Position numbers and translations under genes: made by a program. The notes under the pieces are model-generated. The model saw only the letters and a list, made by a program, of their open reading frames with translations. It was not told the origin of the DNA and did no database searches. A DNA stretch of 32,476 nt from the NCBI GenBank assembly GCA_030602545.1, contig JAUVZN010000003.1, positions 1 to 32,476 of the forward strand, written 5' to 3'. Positions 14,638-22,100 of this stretch are shown here, one piece after another. Every line of letters starts with the position of its first letter. Within the stretch, counting starts at the first letter, position 1. The DNA is from Candidatus Aerophobota bacterium (GTDB lineage Bacteria; Aerophobota; Aerophobia; Aerophobales; AE-B3A).

Positions 14638-16593
14638 ATGAGTAGAATAGGTGTTTTTGTTTGTCACTGTGGTTTAAATATTGCAGGTACAGTAGATGTA
14701 GAAAAAGCAGCCAGGCTTATGAGTAATTACCCGGGTGTTATATATGCTAGTGATTATGTATATATGTGTTCCGATCCCGGTCAAGATATGATAAAAGAGG
14801 TGGTCAAAGAGAAAAAGCTTGATGGTATAGTGGTAGCTGCTTGCTCACCCACAATGCACGAGATCACCTTTCGTAATACAGTAGCTTCCATAGGACTAAA
14901 TCCTTATAGATGTGAGATTGCCAATATAAGAGAACAATGTAGCTGGGTGCACCAAGATAATAAAGAGATAGCTACGGAAAAAGCAGTACAGATTATTGAG
15001 GCTACTGTAGAAAAATTGAAGTTAGACAAATCTCTCGTTCCTCTAAGTATTCCCATTACTAAAAAAGCCCTGGTCATCGGAGGAGGAATAGCTGGTATTC
15101 AAGCTTCTTTAGATATTGCTGATAGTGGATATGAGGTTGTTTTAGTAGAGAAGAATCAGTCGATTGGGGGACACATGCTTCAACTTTCAGAAACTTTTCC
15201 TACCCTCGATTGCCCTCAATGTATTGCTACTCCAAGGATGGTCCAGGTAGGTCAGCATCCAAAGATAAAACTTCTTGCCTATTCGGAGGTGGAAGAAGTC
15301 TCCGGTTATGTGGGGAATTTCAAAGTAAAAATTAGGAGAAAAGTTTCTTTTGTTGATTGGGATAAATGCACGGGTTGCGGTCTCTGTATAGAAAAATGTC
15401 CGGTAAAGGTTCTTTCGGAATTTGATGAGTTTTTAGCTAAAAGGAAAGCTATTTACACTCTATTTCCCCAGGCTGTTCCTAATAAACCTGTGATTGATAG
15501 TAATAATTGCCTTTATTTCACTAAAGGAAAATGTAGGGCCTGTGAGAAGAATTGCTCAGTAAAAGCTATCAATTTTGAACAAAAAGACTCTTTCATTGAA
15601 GAGGATGTAGGGGCAATCATTGTAGCCACGGGTTATGATCTTATGGATAAAGCAGAAATTGGTGAATATGGATATGGAAAATATGAGGATGTGATAGATG
15701 GTTTACAGGCAGAAAGAGTCCTTGCTCCTGCTGGTCCTACCAATGGTATACCTTATAGACCCTCCGATGGTAAGATTCCTAAAGAAGTGGTGTTTATTCA
15801 ATGTGTAGGTTCACGAGACCCGGAGCATTATTATCCATATTGTTCAAAGGTATGTTGTATGTATACTATTAAACAGGCTATGCTTTATAAACACGCTGTT
15901 CCTGATGGTCAGGCTTATGTATTTTATATGGATATTCGGTGCAACGGAAAGGGATATGAGGAATTTCTTCAGAGAGGAATAGAAGAAGACAGGATTCTTT
16001 ATATAAGAGGTAGGGTTTCCAAAGTATTTAAGGATGGAGATAAAATCGAAGTTTGGGGAGCGGATACACTTACGGGAAGGAAGATTGAAATTTCGGCGGA
16101 TATGGTTGTTCTGGCTATGGCTATGGTTCCCAGCCAAGGGGTAAAGAAATTAGCTGAGAAATTGAGACTGGCTACAGATGAGTATGGTTTCTTAACAGAA
16201 GCTCATCCTAAGCTTCGTCCGGTTGAAAGTCTTACTGCCGGCTGTTTTCTTGCTGGAGCTGCTCAGGCACCAAAAGATATTCCTGAAGCTGTGGCTCAGG
16301 CATCCGGGGCGGCAAGTAAGGTGCTCAGTCTTTTTTCTCAAGATGTATTTTACCACGAGCCGATTATAGGCAGTGTTGATGAGGAAGTCTGTGTAGGATG
16401 TGGCAACTGTGTAAATATTTGTGCTTATGATGCCGTTGAACTTGATTTAGTAACCAAGGTAGCCAAGGTTAATCCAGCTCTTTGTGAAGGGTGCGGTGCC
16501 TGTAGTGCTGCCTGTCCTTCGGGAGCAATGCAACAGAACAATTTTGGCAAAAGGCAGATATTTGAAATGGTAGATGCTTTTACTAAAGGTTAA
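14638..16593 (+). CDS. hdrA: HdrA-like flavin/Fe-S subunit (first copy, canonical architecture)
   Basis: 651 residues, normal for full-length HdrA. The N-terminal domain has FVCHCGLNIAGTVDV (Cys9, Cys11). The FAD domain carries VIGGGIAGIQASLDIADSG (from about 145). Next come FPTLDCPQCIATPRM, an inserted ferredoxin motif CTGCGLCIEKCP (about 244-255) and CRACEKNC (about 300-307). QCVGSRD and PYCSKVCCMYT follow. The C-terminal two-cluster ferredoxin is CVGCGNCVNIC (from about 586) and CEGCGACSAACP (from about 617). In known HdrA the FAD is the bifurcating site and the ferredoxins lead to low-potential ferredoxin and to HdrC/B. It starts one base after hdrB. With hdrC-hdrB it forms a complete HdrABC set, placed directly downstream of the lipoyl carrier and ligase. 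Confidence 0.94.
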   Translation: MSRIGVFVCHCGLNIAGTVDVEKAARLMSNYPGVIYASDYVYMCSDPGQDMIKEVVKEKKLDGIVVAACSPTMHEITFRNTVASIGLNPYRCEIANIREQCSWVHQDNKEIATEKAVQIIEATVEKLKLDKSLVPLSIPITKKALVIGGGIAGIQASLDIADSGYEVVLVEKNQSIGGHMLQLSETFPTLDCPQCIATPRMVQVGQHPKIKLLAYSEVEEVSGYVGNFKVKIRRKVSFVDWDKCTGCGLCIEKCPVKVLSEFDEFLAKRKAIYTLFPQAVPNKPVIDSNNCLYFTKGKCRACEKNCSVKAINFEQKDSFIEEDVGAIIVATGYDLMDKAEIGEYGYGKYEDVIDGLQAERVLAPAGPTNGIPYRPSDGKIPKEVVFIQCVGSRDPEHYYPYCSKVCCMYTIKQAMLYKHAVPDGQAYVFYMDIRCNGKGYEEFLQRGIEEDRILYIRGRVSKVFKDGDKIEVWGADTLTGRKIEISADMVVLAMAMVPSQGVKKLAEKLRLATDEYGFLTEAHPKLRPVESLTAGCFLAGAAQAPKDIPEAVAQASGAASKVLSLFSQDVFYHEPIIGSVDEEVCVGCGNCVNICAYDAVELDLVTKVAKVNPALCEGCGACSAACPSGAMQQNNFGKRQIFEMVDAFTKG

Positions 16594-16600
16594 TAAAAAG

Positions 16601-16663
16601 TTATCTTTGCTTTAAAACAGATAAATTATCCAAATTTAGATTTTCATGTTATCTTTATGATAA
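16601..16663. promoter_or_regulatory. AT-rich gap with two TTATC inverted repeats and a weak promoter
   Basis: Between hdrA and the frdB-like gene are TTATCT (16601-16606) / AGATAA (16619-16624) and TTATC (16649-16653) / GATAA (16659-16663). TATGAT (16656-16661) could serve as a -10 with a poor TTTAGA -35 (16635-16640) at 15 bases. This may be an internal regulated promoter; the evidence is weak because the stretch is very AT-rich. Confidence 0.25.
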
Positions 16664-16691
16664 AATTTAATCATAGCCAGTAGGGGGAGAT

Positions 16692-17453
16692 ATGAAGAAA
16701 GAAAAGAGTATTATGGAAAAAATTGCTGAGGCAAATAAGACAGTTACCAAAGGGGTGGATGAGAAAGAGGTAAAACACTGGGTAACAATTTACATAATGG
16801 GAAAACCATGCAGGGTTCCAGCGGCTCTGACAATTATGCAGGCTATGGAGTATGCCGGGTATAAATTTATCAGGTCTTGCGGGTGCAGAGCAGGATTTTG
16901 TGGAGCTTGTTCCACTGTGTACAGAGAGAAAGGAGAATATAAACTCCAGACCGCTATGGCCTGTCAAACAAGAGTTGAGGATGGGATGTATCTGGTTCAA
17001 ATTCCATTTGCTCCAGCAGAAAAAGCTATTTATGATATTAATGAAGAAGAATATGATATATCCGTATTTTTCAAATATTACCCGGAAGTTGCCAGATGTG
17101 TCTCTTGTAATACTTGTACAAAATCATGCCCTCAGGATCTTGAAGTAATGGATTATGTTCAAGCAGCAATCAAAGGTGATTTTGCTCAAGTGGCTGAGGG
17201 CTCCTTTGAATGTATTCAATGTGGACTTTGTGCCATGAGGTGCCCTGCTGATATTGTGCAATATCATCTGGCTCAATTAGCAAGAAGAATGTATGGAAGA
17301 TATGGCTCTCTTGAAGAAAAAAATGTTAAAAAAAGGGTCGAGGAAATAAAAAAAGGTAAGTATGACAAGGAGTTTGATAGAGTTATGAGTCTTGGTGGCA
17401 CCGAGTTTAAGAATCTTTATACAGAACAACAAAGGACACGTGAAGTTTACTAA
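16692..17453 (+). CDS. Soluble fumarate reductase/succinate dehydrogenase-like Fe-S subunit (TfrB/FrdB-like)
   Basis: 253 residues. The N-terminal [2Fe-2S] domain has CGCRAGFCGAC (Cys63, 65, 70, 73) and Cys91 in AMACQT. The C-terminal part has two complete four-Cys motifs: CVSCNTCTKSCP (136, 139, 142, 146) and CIQCGLCAMRCP (174, 177, 180, 184). Classical FrdB/SdhB has a [3Fe-4S] site in the second position; here four cysteines predict a second [4Fe-4S], as in the thiol:fumarate reductase TfrB of methanogens. Unlike TfrB, it has no C-terminal CCG domain. The CCG clusters are in the separate HdrB encoded upstream. No membrane-anchor genes (frdC/frdD) are nearby, so the enzyme should be cytoplasmic. 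GGGGGAG precedes the ATG. Confidence 0.88.
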   Translation: MKKEKSIMEKIAEANKTVTKGVDEKEVKHWVTIYIMGKPCRVPAALTIMQAMEYAGYKFIRSCGCRAGFCGACSTVYREKGEYKLQTAMACQTRVEDGMYLVQIPFAPAEKAIYDINEEEYDISVFFKYYPEVARCVSCNTCTKSCPQDLEVMDYVQAAIKGDFAQVAEGSFECIQCGLCAMRCPADIVQYHLAQLARRMYGRYGSLEEKNVKKRVEEIKKGKYDKEFDRVMSLGGTEFKNLYTEQQRTREVY

Positions 17454-17467
17454 AAAGGAGGAAAGAT

Positions 17468-19132
17468 TTGGCTGAACTTAAATTCATAGGCGGTTATCCT
17501 GAATATATGCGTGAATCAATCAAGCTTGTTGAAAGGACACGACCAGAGAGAATAGGAAAATTGCCTCCTCAGATGACCCCTGAGGAGAGAGAAGAAATTT
17601 TAAATCGTTATCATCCGGATTACGTTCCCGGCGGCAAAAGATGTATAAAAATTGGTCCCAATCGAGGAGACATCGCTCCTAACGAAGTAGTGGATCTGCT
17701 TGAGGCATATCCAGTGATAGACCCTGAAGAGATTGATCTAAGTGAAGTGGATTATGAACCGGATATTTTAATAATAGGAGGTGGTCTTGCGGGAACAAGC
17801 GCTGCTCTTCTGGCAAATGATTATGGAATTCCTGCAGAGAAGATTTTGCTTACCAATAAACTAAGACATGGAGATGCTAACTCTATGATGGCCCAAGGTG
17901 GTACTCAGGCAGCAGACCGCCCAGAAGATAGTCCACTAATTCATTATATTGATGGTCTGGGGGGAGGGCATTTTACGAATAAGCCTGATGTACTAAGAGC
18001 GCTTGTGGAAGATGCTCCTCTGGTAATGCAGTGGCTTGAGAAGCTTGGAGCTATATTTGATAAAGACCCTGATGGTAATTTTATGGAACTAACAGGTGGC
18101 GGCACCTCAAGAAGGAGGATGCACGCTTGCAGGGATTATACGGGAATGGAGGAGCTGCGAGTTCTAAGGGATGAGTTTAGAAATAGAAAAATTCCGGTTC
18201 TTGAATTTTATGCGGCTGTTGAACTTATTACTAATTCTGAGAATAAAGTAGCTGGTGCAGTCTTGTGGGGTCTGGAAACAGGGGACTATAAAATTGTAAA
18301 GGCTAAAGCAACTATCCTGGCTACCGGTGGTTTCGGAAGGCTTCATATAAGAGGATTCCCAACCACTAACCATTATGGTGCCACTTGTGATGGAGTTGTT
18401 CTTGCATATCATGTTGGAGCAAAGTTAAGGGATGCGGATACTGTTCAATATCATCCTACTGGAGCTGCGTATCCTCAGCAAATAATAGGCCTTCTTCTTA
18501 CTGAAAAATTAAGAACCAGCGGAGCCCAGCCAGTGAATAAAGACGGTGAAGCATTTGTATTTCCTCTTGAACCACGGGATGTAGAAGCTTCTGCCTTTAT
18601 AAGAGAATGTTATACCAGGGATAAGGGAATGGTGACACCTACAGGAATGAGAGGAATATGGTTAGACACTCCTCTTATTGATATTATTAATGGTGAAGGT
18701 AGAACTGAACGTTCTTTTCCAGCTATGGTGAGGATGTTTAAAAGATTTGGAGTTGATATGATAAAAGACCCTGTCCTTGTTTTCCCCACACTTCATTATC
18801 AGAATGGGGGGGTGGAGACAGACCCTGAAGGGAAGACAAATATAGAAGGCTTGTTTGTTGCCGGTGAGATATCAGGTGGTGTGCATGGCAAGAATAGACT
18901 TATGGGGAACTCAACTCTTGATTGTATGGTTTTTGGTAGAAGAGCGGGAATGTATAGTGCGGAATATGTAAAATTGGCTAAAAGCAACGGAAAACTATCC
19001 TTAGAGCATGTCAAAAAATATGTAAATATGGTCAAAGAAGCTGGTATAAAGTCTGAGAGAAAGGCTCCCATACTTCTTCCAGAGTATAGAGGCAGAGCAG
19101 TATTAGCAAGAAAAATTGATATATTTTATTAA
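17468..19132 (+). CDS. Fumarate reductase/succinate dehydrogenase-like flavoprotein subunit
   Basis: 554 residues from TTG 17468 with AAAAGGAGG upstream. FAD motif DILIIGGGLAGTSAALLA (99-116), then MMAQGG (140-145). TGGGTSRRRMHACRDYTG (209-226), QYHPTGA (His330), LRTSGAQPVNKDG with Arg349 at the usual catalytic-arginine place, LHYQNGG (His443) and KNRLMGNSTLDCMVFGRRAG (Arg477) are all fumarate/succinate active-site landmarks. The histidine that binds FAD covalently in SdhA/FrdA (SHT before AAQGG) is replaced by GDANS, so FAD is probably non-covalent. There is an unusual N-terminal extension of about 95 residues, and most of the usual C-terminal helical domain is missing. It pairs with the Fe-S subunit encoded 14 bases upstream. 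Confidence 0.88.
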   Translation: MAELKFIGGYPEYMRESIKLVERTRPERIGKLPPQMTPEEREEILNRYHPDYVPGGKRCIKIGPNRGDIAPNEVVDLLEAYPVIDPEEIDLSEVDYEPDILIIGGGLAGTSAALLANDYGIPAEKILLTNKLRHGDANSMMAQGGTQAADRPEDSPLIHYIDGLGGGHFTNKPDVLRALVEDAPLVMQWLEKLGAIFDKDPDGNFMELTGGGTSRRRMHACRDYTGMEELRVLRDEFRNRKIPVLEFYAAVELITNSENKVAGAVLWGLETGDYKIVKAKATILATGGFGRLHIRGFPTTNHYGATCDGVVLAYHVGAKLRDADTVQYHPTGAAYPQQIIGLLLTEKLRTSGAQPVNKDGEAFVFPLEPRDVEASAFIRECYTRDKGMVTPTGMRGIWLDTPLIDIINGEGRTERSFPAMVRMFKRFGVDMIKDPVLVFPTLHYQNGGVETDPEGKTNIEGLFVAGEISGGVHGKNRLMGNSTLDCMVFGRRAGMYSAEYVKLAKSNGKLSLEHVKKYVNMVKEAGIKSERKAPILLPEYRGRAVLARKIDIFY

Positions 19133-19191
19133 ATAAAAGAAAAAAGTATAATCCGGTTTTTGTAGAGTTTTAATAGGTGAGGGTTTCTAAG

Positions 19192-22100
19192 ATGGAGAAA
19201 AATGTTGGGGCGGTAATGGTAGTTGGCGGCGGAATCGGCGGAATTCAGGCCTCTTTGGATCTGGCAGAATCCGGATTTAAAATATATTTAGTTGATAAAA
19301 AACCTGGTATTGGTGGAGTGATGGCACAACTGGACAAAACTTTTCCTACCAATGATTGTTCAATGTGTATTCTTTCTCCAAAACTTTTGGGAACAGGAAG
19401 AGATGAGAATATTGAAATTATGAGTTACACGGAAGTAGAAAGAGTGGAAGGCGAAGCAGGAGATTTTAAGGTTACTTTAAGGAAAAAACCCCGATATGTA
19501 GATCTAGATAAATGCACTGGCTGTGCAGAGTGTGTGGAGAGCTGTCCTGTAGAAGTTTTAACTGAGTTTGAGGAGGGTTTAAGCAACAGGAAAGCTATTT
19601 ATCGATTGTACCCTCAGGTAGTTCCCAATGTTTTTACTATAGATAAAAATGAAAATAAACCTCCCTGTAGATTAACCTGCCCGGGAGGAGTAAATGTGCA
19701 AGGTTACATCGCTTTAATTTCCCAGGGTAAATTTAAGGAAGCTTATGAGTTAATCAGGGAGAGAGTTCCTTTTCCGGGAGTTTTGGGTCGTATCTGTCAT
19801 CATCCTTGTGAAGAGAAGTGTAATAGGAAGGATTTTGATGAACCGTTAGCTATTGCCTCTTTAAAAAGGTTTGTTGCTGATTATGTAGCTGAGCATCAAG
19901 AAGAACTTCTCTCTCCCAAAAAGGATGAAGAAAAAGAGTCTAAAGAGCCTCCAAAAATTAGAGAGGAAAAAGTAGCTATTATTGGAGCCGGGCCAGCGGG
20001 ACTGACCTGTGCTTACGATTTAGCGAAGTTAGGATACAAAGTTACTGTATTTGAAGCTCAAAGCTCTCCCGGAGGGATGATGTATGCAGGGATTCCCGGA
20101 TATCGCCTATCCAAAGAAGTTCTGAAAAGGGAGATTAAACAGATTGAAGAGATAGGGGTAAAGATTCTTCTTAATACCCCTATTCGCTCAAAAGAGGAGT
20201 TCGAGAAATTAAGGAGGAATTATCAGGCGATATTTACTGCCATTGGAGCCCGGAAAAGCAAGAAATTAAGATTGGAGGGCTCAGATTTAAAAGGTGTACT
20301 TTATGGAGTAGAATTTCTTAAACATGTCAATGAAGGAAAAGAGATTACCATAGGAGAAAGAGTAGCCGTAATTGGTGGAGGAAATGTGGCCATTGATGTA
20401 GCTTTATCCTCATTGAGAGTGGGAGCAGAGGAGGTTCATCTCTTCTGTCTTGAGTCTCGTGAGGAGATGCCAGCATTTGAATGGGAAATTGAAGAAGCAG
20501 TAAGGGAGGGAATAAACCTTCATTGTTCCAGAGGACCAAAGAGGATTATAGGTAAAGAGGAAAAAGTTGGTGGATTGGAAACTATTCTTTGTAGCTCAGT
20601 TTTTGATGCTGAAGGAAGGTTTAGCCCCAAGTTTAAAGAGAAAACGGAGTCAACTATTGATGTAGATACAGTAATAATCGCCATAGGTCAAGAAGCGGAT
20701 TTTGCAGGATTTAAGGAAGTTAGAATTACTCCTCACCAGACTATCGATGTGGATAAGATTAGTTTAGCTACTTCTGTTCCCGGTGTCTTTGCTGGAGGTG
20801 ATGTAGTCAGTGGTCCCGCTTCAGTAATTGAAGCTATAAGTCAGGGACATGAGGCAGCTATCTCCATTGATAGATCTTTAAAATCTGAAGACTTAATCGA
20901 AGGCAGAGAAAAGATAGAGGAAGAAGCAGCGGAAGCTCCAGAAAAAGAAGTTGCCTTAGAAAAGAGAGAAATAATGCCTGCTCTTTCTCTCCAGGATAGA
21001 AAAAGGGATTTTAAAGAGATTGAGTTGGGATTCACTGAAAAGATGGCAATAGATGAGGCAAAGAGATGTCTTGACTGTGGTATCTGTTCGGAGTGCTTAG
21101 AGTGTGTGAAGACCTGTAAAGCAGAAGCAATCCTTCCTGATATGGTTGAAGAGAAAGTGGAAATAAAGGTTGGTTCCATTATCCTCTCTTTTGGTTTTGA
21201 TGAATTTAATCCGAGGGTAAAAGGAGAGTATGGATATGGGAGATTTCCTAATGTGATATCCAGTATTGAATTTGAGAGAATTTTATCTGCCTCAGGCCCC
21301 TATGAAGGTCAGGTAGTGAGACCCTCGGATAAGAAATTACCTAAGAAAATTGCCTGGATTCAGTGTGTGGGCTCGCGGGATATAAAATCTGGCTATCCCT
21401 ATTGTTCGTCTGTTTGCTGTATGTATGCTACCAAGGAGGCAGTTATTGCTAAAGAACATGCGGGTTCTGAGCTTACCTGCCATATTTACTTTATGGATAT
21501 GCGCTGTTTTGGTAAGGATTTTGATAAATATTATGAGAGAGCAGAGAATGAGCATGGGATAGAATACAGGAGATGCAGAGTCTCCTCTGTAGAGGAAGAC
21601 CTCCCAACAGATAACTTAAGAATAAAGTATGAGACTGAAGAGGGGAATTTAAAAGAAGAAGAGTATGATTTAGTAGTGTTATCGGTTGGTCTAACGCCTT
21701 CTGAGGATGTATTAAGGATAAGTGAAAAGTTAGGCCTTCAATTAAATGAGTATAACTTCATTAAATCAGATGAGCTATTTCCTGTAGACACAACAAGAAA
21801 AGGAATATATGCTTGTGGAGCAATTTTAGAGCCAAAAGATATCCCGGAGACAGTAACTCAGGCAAGCGGAGCTGCAGCCAGGGCCTCATCTTTGCTTTCC
21901 TCTGCTCGGAGAACTTTAATCAAGGAAAAGGAGTATCCCCCAGAGATAGATGTGAGTGGAGAGGCTCCAAGAATAGGGGTATTCGTCTGCCACTGTGGAA
22001 TAAATATTGGAGGGGTGGTTGATGTTCCCGCTGTTGTTGAATATACCAAGAGATTACCCAATGTAGTTTATGCTGAAGATAATCTTTATACCTGTTCCCA

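Noticed and set aside
19147-19152. TATAAT before the HdrA fusion as an internal promoter
   Set aside because: The -35 at the right distance is TTTTAT in an AT-rich stretch; support too weak.
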